From an uncultured Paracoccaceae bacterium (GTDB lineage Bacteria; Pseudomonadota; Alphaproteobacteria; Rhodobacterales; Rhodobacteraceae), in NCBI GenBank assembly GCA_947503935.1, contig CANNFR010000015.1, positions 1 to 45,169 on the forward strand: a stretch of DNA of 45,169 nt. The letters are read 5' to 3'. The notes under the pieces are model-generated. The model had not been told where the DNA came from, made no database searches, and was given only the letters and a program-made list of their open reading frames with translations. Both the position numbers and the translations under genes were made by a program. Below are positions 33,394 to 40,554 of the stretch, one piece after another; the first letter of the stretch is position 1, and each line of letters opens with the position of its first letter.

Positions 33394-33960
33394 CACCTCG
33401 CCGTTTCAGAAAGCCTGACATCACGGTATAGCGCAGGTCAGGCCGAAGCTCGGATATGGGCATTCGGCTGAGCGCGTTTGATCTCGTTAAAGCGCCTCGA
33501 CCAAGCACAACGCATATCAAACACTTCCAAGCCTAAGTGGGAGAGAGCATTCTCGCAATGCCGGGAGAGCTTGTCGATGAACATGCTCTACGCCGTTCTG
33601 CACGCTAGAGCCTGTCTTTCTCGGACCGACATTGCCGATGGATTGCCCGGTCCGAGGGTGGCGGTCATTTCTCATCCCATGCCCTCGTCACCCGCGTCCG
33701 TCACGGCCTCTCATTGGGCTGATCTGACCGGGATCGGCTGACGCCTCGACCGCCTCAGCCGCAACGCCGGGGGCGGACTTTCTTCCCCTGGGCTTTGCCC
33801 ATTCCTCGCGGGGACGACCCTTACGGGTCCAAGAAAGACCGCCCCCGGCGTCCTCCGCTGGCGCTGCGGGCCAAGGGCTGCGTCGGCGGATCGTCCCGGT
33901 CCTGACGATCGCCATCGAGACCGCGACGGGCGCGGGATCGAAAACCAAAGGAGAAATGAC
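33394..33960. other. 567-base structured intergenic region before DUF736
   Basis: No supported gene. CTCGGACCG (33620-33628) pairs with CGGTCCGAG (33648-33656), perfect over nine bases; the spacer contains the direct repeat ATTGCC separated by five bases. Further right lies long-stem element B (33765-33865). A ParB site, oriV or regulatory RNA could lie here, but no known consensus is recognised. Confidence 0.5.
33765..33865 (+). repeat. Long-stem element B with conserved box, before the DUF736 gene
   Basis: A 20-base arm (33765-33784) pairs with 33831-33850 with one mismatch. The 46-base loop contains GGGC-TTT-GCCC, CC-TCGC-GG and GACCC-TTAC-GGGTC, so the whole could fold as a branched, cloverleaf-like structure. 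The box TCCTCCGCTGGCGCT (33851-33865) abuts the stem and differs by one base from that of element A. It ends 95 bases before the DUF736 ATG. Confidence 0.7.
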
Positions 33961-34296
33961 ATGGCCACCATCGGAACCTTCAAGAAGACCGGCAACGAAT
34001 ACGTCGGAGAAATCGTCACCCTCAACGTGCAGGCGCAGAACGTCCGCATCGTCCCGGAGGACAGCACCTCAGGCGAGAACGCTCCCTCCCACCGGGTCTT
34101 CGTCGGCCGCGCCGAGATCGGCGCCGCCTGGTCGAAGCGCTCGAACGAGGACCGCGACTATCTGAGCCTCAAGCTGGACGATCCGAGCTTCACCCAGCCG
34201 ATCTACGCCAACCTCTTCGATGACACGGTCGTCGAAGGCGGCGAAGAGACCTTCAGCCTCATCTGGTCCCGGGCACGCCGCAAGAACGGCGACTGA
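33961..34296 (+). CDS. DUF736 family protein
   Basis: A 111-residue DUF736 protein: MATIGTFKKTGNEYVGEIVT, RVFVGRAEIGAAWSKRS, DYLSLKLDDPSF and IYANLFDD are the family core. DUF736 proteins are small, beta-rich and found almost only on plasmids and ICEs of proteobacteria; their role is unknown. AAAGGAG lies seven bases upstream of the ATG. An intrinsic terminator follows directly, so it ends the maintenance block. Confidence 0.92.
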   Translation: MATIGTFKKTGNEYVGEIVTLNVQAQNVRIVPEDSTSGENAPSHRVFVGRAEIGAAWSKRSNEDRDYLSLKLDDPSFTQPIYANLFDDTVVEGGEETFSLIWSRARRKNGD

Positions 34297-34311
34297 GCAC
34301 CGCAACCTCAG

Positions 34312-34340
34312 CCCCGCCCGGGAGACCGGGCGGGGTTTTT
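34312..34340 (+). terminator. Intrinsic terminator after DUF736
   Basis: CCCCGCCCGG (34312-34321) pairs with CCGGGCGGGG (34326-34335) around a GAGA tetraloop, followed by TTTTTCC. A textbook strong terminator. It marks the boundary between the ICE backbone and the LysR/reductase cassette. Confidence 0.92.
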
Positions 34341-34466
34341 CCTATACGGGTAACCAGTATTTGCGAATGTGTGTATCGTGATCGCTCATCCCGCAATCGA
34401 ATGGCGGCGCCGAGCCCGATTTTGAGATTCTACGGTTTGCAAACTTAGCTATTTTTATTTGGTTTC

Positions 34467-35354
34467 TTAGAGTTGCGCATCACACCAGCTTTGAACCGCA
34501 TGACAGAACTGCTCAACTCGTGCAGGGCGCCTTGTCCCCGAAGCAAGTGCGAGATTCACTGGTAAGCGTGCGGCTCGCAGGGCCGGTTTCACGTCGACCA
34601 ATCTGCCTTCTTCAAGGTCAGCCGCAACGAACCAATGCGGCATGATCGCGATGCCAACGCCCTGCATCGCGGCTTCATAAACGGCAAAAATGTTGTCGCT
34701 CGCCATCTTCGGCGTGACGGAGAATGTCTGCGGCGTTTCGCGTTCATCGAACAACCCAATCCGGTTTCCCTCGAAGGGACCAAGTGTCAGCCAGGGCATT
34801 GTCTCTAGATCAATTCCAGCATGTCGCGCCAAACATTCCGGTGTCCCGACGACAAGTCGTTCCACCCGCGCCAGTTCCCGCACGACAAGCGTCTCATCCT
34901 GGACAGGACCAACCTTGAGCCAGCAATCGCAGCCTTCCTCGGCAAAACGGATCGGATCATCTCGCAGCCGCCAGTCTATCGTGATGTTTGGGTGATCCTT
35001 CATGAACTGCGCGGAAGCCCTAATAAACAGGCTCTGGCCAAGGGCGACCGGTGCGATGACCCGGATGGTGCCCTTCAGCGCGTCATCTTCGCTATGACGA
35101 TCTTCAATCGCCTCCCATTCCCCGATCATACGCCGCGCATCTGCCAACAGCGCCAGACCGTCTGGCGTCAGCGTGACATCATGTGTGGTGCGCCGCACGA
35201 GAACAACGCCAAGTCGGCTCTCCAAGGCGGCAAGCTGCCTGGAAACTGAGGGCTGTGACGTGCCGAGATCACGCGCTGCCCCGGAGAGCGATTGCCGCTC
35301 AGCAATACGAACGAAGGTTTCAAGAAGGGCGAGGCGGTCAAAACGGGTGCTCAT
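34467..35354 (-). CDS. LysR-family regulator, divergent from the aldo-keto reductase
   Basis: A 295-residue LysR protein. The winged helix-turn-helix (about 5-63) includes TFVRIAERQSLSGAARDLGT and PSVSRQLAALESRLGVVLVRR. The effector domain (about 90-290) resembles the CrgA/DhcR-type group. It is divergent from the aldo-keto reductase gene at 35449, with ACTCTT (35377-35382) and AAGAGT (35401-35406) as an inverted repeat in the shared region, a possible operator. The usual model is that it controls the reductase gene and itself. It is more AT-rich than the flanking ICE backbone. Confidence 0.92.
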   Translation of the reverse strand: MSTRFDRLALLETFVRIAERQSLSGAARDLGTSQPSVSRQLAALESRLGVVLVRRTTHDVTLTPDGLALLADARRMIGEWEAIEDRHSEDDALKGTIRVIAPVALGQSLFIRASAQFMKDHPNITIDWRLRDDPIRFAEEGCDCWLKVGPVQDETLVVRELARVERLVVGTPECLARHAGIDLETMPWLTLGPFEGNRIGLFDERETPQTFSVTPKMASDNIFAVYEAAMQGVGIAIMPHWFVAADLEEGRLVDVKPALRAARLPVNLALASGTRRPARVEQFCHAVQSWCDAQL

Positions 35355-35448
35355 ACGTTGATCGTATAGCAGTATTACTCTTCATGCCACTACCGTCTCA
35401 AAGAGTGATGGGTATGTTCTTGGCAACAGAAACGAAAGGAACCAAGAC

Positions 35449-36243
35449 ATGACCAATGAATTAGACACGACCTTCACATTCCTGAACGGGCGGACCGTGA
35501 ACCGCATCGGATATGGTGCCATGCGCCTAACAGGCCAGCCCCGCAATTTTGGTCCCTACGCCGATTGGCAGGGCGGCATTGACCTGCTGCGCCGTGCCCG
35601 TGATCTCGGAATCAACCACATCGATACAGCCCGGGCCTACGGCCCGCATGAGAACGAAAAACTGATCGCGGATGCGCTAGTGGGTGCCGATGGCAGCTAT
35701 GGCGATATGTTCATCGCCTCCAAAGGCGGCGTCGAGAAAAGCGCCACCAGCCTCACGCGGGATACCTCGGCCGATACAATGAAACGACATCTCGAAGATA
35801 GTCTCGCCAACCTCAGCACGGACAAGATCGACCTCTACTATGTGCATGCGCCCGACGGCGTCACACCGGTTTCCGAGAGTGTTGCAGCGCTGGAAGAGAT
35901 GCGCCAAGCAGGAAAAATTGAAATGATCGGTTTATCCAACGTCTCCCAAACGCAAGTCGAGGACGCGCTGAAGGTCGCGCCGATTGCGGCGGTGCAGAAC
36001 CGCTATTCGCCCGCCGATGAACATGATGCCGCGCTAGAAGAGATGATCGACTGGCTGAACGAACAGGGCACCGCGTTTGTGCCGCACGGTCCATTGGGTG
36101 CAAACCCAATGAAACAGGGCGCAGCGGTCGATCCGGGCGAAGCGCTACGCACCCTGTTGGCGCGCGCACCGAACGTCCTTGTCATTCCCGGCACGACGAC
36201 AATCGCGCATCTGGAAGCCAACGCAGCAGCACTGGCAGCCTGA
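35449..36243 (+). CDS. Aldo/keto reductase
   Basis: A 264-residue aldo/keto reductase of the TIM-barrel superfamily. NRIGYGAMRLTG, then NHIDTARAYGPHENEKLIADAL (catalytic Asp and Tyr), FIASKGGVE (catalytic Lys) and YYVHAPDGVTPV (catalytic His region) are in the family order; IGLSNVSQTQVEDA and VLVIPGTTTIAHLEAN follow. It reduces carbonyl compounds with NADPH; the substrate is unknown. GAAAGGA lies ten or so bases before the ATG. It forms a pair with the divergent LysR regulator. Confidence 0.93.
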   Translation: MTNELDTTFTFLNGRTVNRIGYGAMRLTGQPRNFGPYADWQGGIDLLRRARDLGINHIDTARAYGPHENEKLIADALVGADGSYGDMFIASKGGVEKSATSLTRDTSADTMKRHLEDSLANLSTDKIDLYYVHAPDGVTPVSESVAALEEMRQAGKIEMIGLSNVSQTQVEDALKVAPIAAVQNRYSPADEHDAALEEMIDWLNEQGTAFVPHGPLGANPMKQGAAVDPGEALRTLLARAPNVLVIPGTTTIAHLEANAAALAA

Positions 36244-36244
36244 C

Positions 36245-36466
36245 ATGCGCGGGGTGCTGATCACCTGGGCGACAGCATGGCCAACAATCACGGCACTGTT
36301 GTTCGCTCTTGAAGGAACGCTTGAGCATTGGCCTTTGGCCCTGCGCACGCTCCTTTTGACCGGCGTGCTGGTCCCCGCGATGACCGTCGTGATCGTTCCG
36401 GCATTGACCCGGATGCTCGGTCACTTCTCCAAAAACTATCGGAAAGGGCGTCACACGGACGCCTAG
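36245..36466 (+). CDS. Small two-segment membrane protein
   Basis: A 73-residue protein with hydrophobic segments at about 3-21 and 32-52, and a basic C-terminus (SKNYRKGRH). The ATG is one base after the reductase stop, so it is probably translated by coupling. No family is recognised with confidence; DUF2798-like small membrane proteins are a possibility. It is likely part of the LysR/reductase cassette. Confidence 0.6.
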   Translation: MRGVLITWATAWPTITALLFALEGTLEHWPLALRTLLLTGVLVPAMTVVIVPALTRMLGHFSKNYRKGRHTDA

Positions 36467-36579
36467 ACCAGACCGGCATTCAAAAATGTGTAAACGCGAA
36501 AAACCGCCGTTCGGCTTTCAACGGTGTACGGCCGCTCCGGTCCCAAGAGCCGATATCTGGGTGGGCTGCCGCCGAAGGA

Positions 36580-36804
36580 TTAGCCCTCGTCTCGTGTGCC
36601 TTCCTTCAACAGCAGATCCGGTCGCACATCCAGCGCCAGCGCGGCGTGCCACAGGGTTATGATCGTGACGTTCTGCTGGCCGCGCTCCATCGAACTCACA
36701 TGGGCGCGATCCACGCCCATCTTCACGGCCAACGCCGCTTGGCTCATATCAGCTAAAGTTCTGTAGTGCTTGAGATTGTTCCCAAAAATCTGCCGGATAT
36801 CCAT
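36580..36804 (-). CDS. XRE-family helix-turn-helix regulator, QseC-like
   Basis: A 74-residue DNA-binding protein. NLKHYRTLADMSQAALAVKM and VDRAHVSSMERGQQNVTIIT form the Cro/XRE helix-turn-helix. It is divergent from a DUF2285 gene across 177 bases containing a perfect 12-bp palindrome. The same arrangement (qseC beside divergent qseM) controls excision of the Mesorhizobium symbiosis ICE, where QseC represses qseM and so permits transfer. The equivalence is inferred from fold, size, direction and neighbours. Confidence 0.8.
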   Translation of the reverse strand: MDIRQIFGNNLKHYRTLADMSQAALAVKMGVDRAHVSSMERGQQNVTIITLWHAALALDVRPDLLLKEGTRDEG

Positions 36805-36841
36805 CCGACGACAAAAGACCTATCGCGTATTTTAGTGCGAC

Positions 36842-36853
36842 GTATTATAATAC
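36842..36853. promoter_or_regulatory. Perfect 12-bp palindrome between the qseC-like and qseM-like genes
   Basis: GTATTATAATAC is a perfect palindrome and contains TATAAT on both strands, so it could be overlapping -10 boxes for divergent promoters and/or the operator of the XRE regulator. It is 38 bases from the XRE start and 129 from the DUF2285 start. Confidence 0.5.
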
Positions 36854-36981
36854 ACACTCTATGCCATGTCGTTCAGCGATCAGATACGTAAATGCAGCCT
36901 TTCAGCCGTGCGGCAGTTGCGCGAAGCCATGTAAATGAGGCATTAACCATATGGGCATCAACGGTGCCCATGGGGGATAAG

Positions 36982-37248
36982 ATGAGCAGCGAGATTAGTC
37001 GAAAACTTACCGATACCCCGCCAAACAGCGACCACCTGACCGAATATGACCGCGCCCAGCTCAAGCTTTATGCACGCCTCCTCGACGCGGAAGCCGATGG
37101 GGCGGCGCTTTCGGAAGTCGCGCACCGCCTGTTCGGGATCGACGCCAAAGACGAACCGGAGCGCGCCAGACGCGTGCATAACAATCACCTCGTGCGCGCT
37201 CACTGGGTCGCTGAGCAAGGCTACCGCGACCTCCTGACGAACGCCTGA
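36982..37248 (+). CDS. Single-domain DUF2285 protein, QseM-like antiactivator
   Basis: An 88-residue protein of the DUF2285 type: LTEYDRAQLKLYARLLDAEA, then LSEVAHRLFGID, PERARRVHNN and AHWVAEQGYRDLL. The ATG at 36982 is preferred (GGGGGA seven bases upstream) to ATGs at 36970 and 36892. In the Mesorhizobium ICE a protein of this size and domain, QseM, binds and inhibits the activators FseA and TraR. The next genes (37391-38123) resemble fseA, so this is probably its antiactivator. Confidence 0.75.
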   Translation: MSSEISRKLTDTPPNSDHLTEYDRAQLKLYARLLDAEADGAALSEVAHRLFGIDAKDEPERARRVHNNHLVRAHWVAEQGYRDLLTNA

Positions 37249-37390
37249 AGCCGCAATAAGCGTGCTTGCGCGTGATGCCCTTCGCGCATCGCCCTATGCC
37301 GTCCGTCTCCCTACGCTTTCCCGTTTAACGCGAGCATATTGCTGAGTCCAAAGCGTCTGACGCTCGGCGCGTAACAGTTGGAGAGCGGAT

Positions 37391-37561
37391 ATGCCGACGA
37401 ACTGGAGAGACGAAACCGATTACGATTACATCGAAAAACTCGATGCCTCCGGTCTGGCCTGGGAATGCCTCAGGCGCAATCCAGACTACCGCGCCGCGTT
37501 TCCAGATATGACCGAGAACGAGGCGGCCGCTTGGGGGTTGCGATTTCCCGGTCGATCCTGA
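37391..37561 (+). CDS. DUF6499 protein, N-terminal part of an FseA-like activator
   Basis: A 56-residue frame with NWRDETDYDYIEKL, LAWECLRRNPDYRAAF, the DUF6499 signature. It stops at TGA 559-561 of the 37 kb block (37559-37561). The +1 frame is open across the stop and continues directly into the DUF2285 protein at 37560-38123. In Mesorhizobium the equivalent pair (msi172/msi171) is fused by +1 programmed ribosomal frameshifting to make the excision activator FseA. Candidate slip sites here are TCC-TGA at the stop and CCC-GGT three codons earlier. The fused product would have 243 residues. Confidence 0.75.
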   Translation: MPTNWRDETDYDYIEKLDASGLAWECLRRNPDYRAAFPDMTENEAAAWGLRFPGRS

Positions 37562-38123
37562 GCTAAAGGCAACGGATGCGAAACTCTACTGGAAGCCATC
37601 CGTTGCGCCAGTCGTAACATGCTTGATGACGGCCAGAAATCTCTGTGAGGCCGAACACGCTGTCTTCGATCAAATCATCCTCGAAACGAGGCGTGGCGAC
37701 CATGGTCGCTACTGGTCGTGCATTCGTACCGGATTGATCGTCGTTTCGGACGACGCCTTGACCGAAGACCGCCCCCGCGCCGTCATCGTGCCTTTGACGC
37801 CTGACTGGTCCATCAGAGTCGCCACCGCAGAGCGTCTAAGGCGTGTCTGGCGTGGTCAAACCCCACGCGCTCTGTTCACCCTTCAACGACGTAAACGCAT
37901 CGGTCATGCGCTGCGCACGAACGATGCACGGCAATCGGGGGCGCGTCTGCGCGACATTGCGGTGACCTATTTCGGCGCACGACGGGTCGCCGCCGAACCT
38001 TGGAAGACGAGCGCTCTGAAAGCGCAGGTCGCGCGTCTCGCCGCATATGGACGTACCCTCGTCAGTGACGGCTATCGACAGCTATTGCGCGGGAAATCAG
38101 CAGCCCGCTTGCCTCGAAAGTAA
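37560..38123 (+). CDS. DUF2285 protein, C-terminal part of an FseA-like activator (+1 frame)
   Basis: The frame is open from before 37551 to the stop at 38121-38123. The DUF2285 domain lies at the end: IGHALRTNDARQSGARLRDI, AVTYFGARRVAAEPWKTSAL and YGRTLVSDGYRQLL. If made alone it would have to start at the TTG (37623) or ATG (37626), and neither has a good ribosome binding site, which favours synthesis by frameshift from 37391. The fused protein should activate the rdfS-traF operon that begins at 38299. Confidence 0.75.
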   Translation, partial: ELKATDAKLYWKPSVAPVVTCLMTARNLCEAEHAVFDQIILETRRGDHGRYWSCIRTGLIVVSDDALTEDRPRAVIVPLTPDWSIRVATAERLRRVWRGQTPRALFTLQRRKRIGHALRTNDARQSGARLRDIAVTYFGARRVAAEPWKTSALKAQVARLAAYGRTLVSDGYRQLLRGKSAARLPRK

Positions 38124-38298
38124 CTGTCTCACCGTCCCCCAAACAGATCCTATCGGAACACCACTCGTCCTTCTCGAAGGGGTGACGATTCCTCGCGAGA
38201 ATCTTCATCATCCCTCCTGGGCGCTCTTCTCCGCTTCTCTGGCCATCAGCCGTCCCTCGCATCCCGCGACGGACCCGCGATGACCAGAGGAGCCCCCG

Positions 38299-38583
38299 AT
38301 GCCCGATCCCAATGCCGGCCTTCCGCCGCGCTATCTCAGAACCCCTGAAGCCGCCCGCTTTCTCGGCCTATCCGGCCGCACGCTGGAGAAACACCGCACT
38401 TACGGCACCGGCCCGAAGTATTCCAAGATCGGCGGGCGTGTCGTTTACGCGGTCGACGATCTGCAAGCCTGGGTCAGCCGCGGCGAGAAACGCTCGACCT
38501 CCGACGACACCGGCGACACCGTGCGTCCGGCCAAACGGCATGCGGCGATCTCGCCGGCCTATAGCGGCGAGAAGCGCTCATGA
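38299..38583 (+). CDS. rdfS: AlpA/HTH_17-type excisionase, RdfS-like
   Basis: A 94-residue protein. RYLRTPEAARFLGLSGRTLEKHR and PKYSKIGGRVVYAVDDLQAW form a MerR-like winged helix of the excisionase/AlpA type. In the Mesorhizobium ICE the recombination directionality factor RdfS has this fold and is encoded just before traF and rlxS, as here. It would bend attachment DNA and turn the integrase to excision. The 175-base gap upstream holds GTCC-TCGC/GCGA-GGAC pairing (about 38252-38275) and CTCGCGAG within GATT...AATC, possible activator sites. AGAGGAG precedes the ATG. Confidence 0.8.
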   Translation: MPDPNAGLPPRYLRTPEAARFLGLSGRTLEKHRTYGTGPKYSKIGGRVVYAVDDLQAWVSRGEKRSTSDDTGDTVRPAKRHAAISPAYSGEKRS

Positions 38584-39044
38584 GCGGGCGCACGACCATC
38601 GAACTCACATGGATCGAAGGCCGCATCGAGCGCTGGCTGCGCTTCGGACGGATCGTTCAGGAGACGATCAAAAGCCGCTCGATCCGCGTCGTCGGTGTCG
38701 ATCCCGGCAGCGTCTTCGCCTTCGTCCGCTGGGCCGCGAACGACTACGGCACAATCGAGAGCCGGATCGATATCCTGCAAGCGACCCGCCCCGGCGAGCG
38801 CTATTCGACGGTCCCATTCGTGACGCCAGGCGGGGTGTCTCTGCTGCGGCTTTCGGGCTGGCCCAAGGTCGAAGCGGCGCTGCTCTCAATCGACCAGATC
38901 GAGGCCGAACACATCGCGCCGGAGGACGTCTGCCCAGACCACTGGCGGCACGTCCATAACCGCCTCAACTGTAATCTCGAACCGCGTCGTTACACAGCAT
39001 TTCGGCATGCCGCCTGGCTCAAACGTCGGGCGCTCGCGGCATGA
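38580..39044 (+). CDS. DUF2840 family protein
   Basis: A 154-residue DUF2840 protein (LTWIEGRIERWLRFGR, VDPGSVFAFVRWAANDYGT, SIDQIEAEHIAPEDVCPDHW). The family is restricted to alphaproteobacterial ICEs and plasmids and always sits between the AlpA-like gene and traF. Its role in transfer is unknown. ATGA overlaps on both sides show tight coupling. Its place in the operon suggests a conjugation function. Confidence 0.9.
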   Translation: MSGRTTIELTWIEGRIERWLRFGRIVQETIKSRSIRVVGVDPGSVFAFVRWAANDYGTIESRIDILQATRPGERYSTVPFVTPGGVSLLRLSGWPKVEAALLSIDQIEAEHIAPEDVCPDHWRHVHNRLNCNLEPRRYTAFRHAAWLKRRALAA

Positions 39045-39553
39045 AACGGGCGCGCCCATCACTTCTCATCGGCAGCGCCGGTATCGCGTTGATCGCGCTT
39101 TCCGCGATCATCCGCGCCAACCCGATCCTCATCTGGAATGCGTCGGCCAGCGTGCCGGTCGGCTTCTACACCGTACAGCCGCTCGACGCCCCGATGGTCG
39201 GCGATCTGGTTGTTCTCGAACCGCCATCGCCGCTCGGCGATTGGCTCCTGGAGCATGGCTATCTCGGTGCCGACGTCCCTCTCATCAAGCATGTCGCCGC
39301 CCTTCCGGGACAGCGTGTCTGCCGCATTGGCGTCACGGTCAGCATTGACGGGGTAGCGGTAGCAACAGCGAAAGAGCGCGACCGCTTCGACCGCCCGCTG
39401 CCCGTTTGGCAGGGCTGTCATCTGCTCACCGACGAACAGATCTTCTTCCTCAATCCCGAGACCGAGGCGAGCCTCGACGGCCGGTATTTCGGGCCGCTGC
39501 CGCGCCATACGATCATCGGCCGCGCGGTGCCGATCTGGACGCGGGAGGGCTGA
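39041..39553 (+). CDS. traF: TraF, S26-family conjugal signal peptidase
   Basis: A 170-residue membrane-anchored serine protease. One N-terminal TM segment (about 8-27), then NASASVPVGFY with catalytic Ser37, and LIKHVAALPG with Lys83; the C-terminal LNPETEASLDGRYFGPL is the box that matches S26 peptidases. TraF matures the conjugative pilin (TrbC) in trb systems. In the Mesorhizobium ICE the equivalent gene (msi107) is needed for transfer. It overlaps the DUF2840 gene by ATGA and precedes the transglycosylase by four bases. Confidence 0.92.
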   Translation: MKRARPSLLIGSAGIALIALSAIIRANPILIWNASASVPVGFYTVQPLDAPMVGDLVVLEPPSPLGDWLLEHGYLGADVPLIKHVAALPGQRVCRIGVTVSIDGVAVATAKERDRFDRPLPVWQGCHLLTDEQIFFLNPETEASLDGRYFGPLPRHTIIGRAVPIWTREG

Positions 39554-39557
39554 CCGA

Positions 39558-40307
39558 ATGGCTTTCCTCCTTCCTTCCGGCCGTCGTCTCATCGCCACTT
39601 CCGGGATCCTGATCGCGCTTTCCGGTTGCGCCAATCCGCCCGCCGCTGACGCGCGGGACACGGTTTCCCGTTCCGCTCAAGCCGTTACCCCAAGCTCCGA
39701 TATCGACGCTTACATTACAGAAGCGGCGCAACGCTTCGGCATCCCCGTGCGCTGGATACGCGCCGTGATGCAGGCCGAGAGTGCGGGCAATTCACGCGCC
39801 GTCAGCAGTGCCGGCGCAATGGGTCTAATGCAGATCATGCCCGGCACCTGGGCGGAGCTGCGCGCCGCTCATGGCTTCGGCTCGGACCCCTTCGACCGCC
39901 GCGAGAACATCCTGGCAGGTGCCGCTTATCTGCGACAGATGTATGACCAATTCGGCGCGCCGGGGTTTCTCGCGGCTTATAATGCAGGACCCGGTCGATA
40001 TGCCGAGCATCTGCGCACCGGGCGCGCGCTGCCGCGCGAGACGCGCCGCTACGTTGCAGCGCTTTCGCGGGAACTCGGCTTGGTGGATGCAGCGCCCTTG
40101 CAGCCGGTTCGCACGGTTTCGGCCGACCGGTGGCAAGCCGCGCCACTCTTTGCGCCTGTCTCGGCGTCGCGAGAAGCGCGGCGGAGTGCAGAGCCTCACC
40201 GCACATCTACCGATCCGCAGACCGCAGAAGAACCGATGCAGCCCGGTTCACCAAACCACCAACCGAACCCCCTTTTCGTCTCCAGAACCGGGGAGCCAGA
40301 CCGATGA
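39558..40307 (+). CDS. Lytic transglycosylase lipoprotein (SLT domain)
   Basis: A 249-residue protein with a lipobox (LSGC, Cys24). The SLT domain (about 50-160) has the catalytic Glu74 in MQAESAGNSRAV, then AGAMGLMQIMPGTW and AAYNAGPGR. It should open peptidoglycan for the mating apparatus. The C-terminal third is Pro/Ser-rich and poorly conserved. Four bases separate it from traF, so it is in the same operon. Confidence 0.92.
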   Translation: MAFLLPSGRRLIATSGILIALSGCANPPAADARDTVSRSAQAVTPSSDIDAYITEAAQRFGIPVRWIRAVMQAESAGNSRAVSSAGAMGLMQIMPGTWAELRAAHGFGSDPFDRRENILAGAAYLRQMYDQFGAPGFLAAYNAGPGRYAEHLRTGRALPRETRRYVAALSRELGLVDAAPLQPVRTVSADRWQAAPLFAPVSASREARRSAEPHRTSTDPQTAEEPMQPGSPNHQPNPLFVSRTGEPDR

Positions 40308-40554
40308 CCGCAGCGATCTGGCTCCGCCCCGTTCCGTCGTGCTGCTTCGTATGGAATGCGGCAGACGGAGGATTGCAGCCGAACTCAACGAATGGAGGGC
40401 AAGATAAAAGGCCGGACGCGCGGGGGCGCTACGGCGTTGTTGTTGTTGGAGTTTTTGCGTGCTGCGCGACTCACTACAGTGCTGCACCTAGGGCCAACCC
40501 TCTGATTATAAGCTGTTTTCACCGTGCCGTTCGCGATTTTCCGGTCATCTGCGC
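40308..40554 (+). other. Gap before the relaxase gene; candidate oriT region
   Basis: 247 bases. An open frame (40304-40558, 84 codons) overlaps the transglycosylase stop by ATGA but has no protein-like features. Structures include two copies of GTGCTGC about 20 bases apart (around 40460-40490), GGGCCAACCC and CCTAGG. Conjugative relaxase genes commonly have oriT just upstream, so this is the best place for it. No nic consensus is recognised. Confidence 0.35.
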
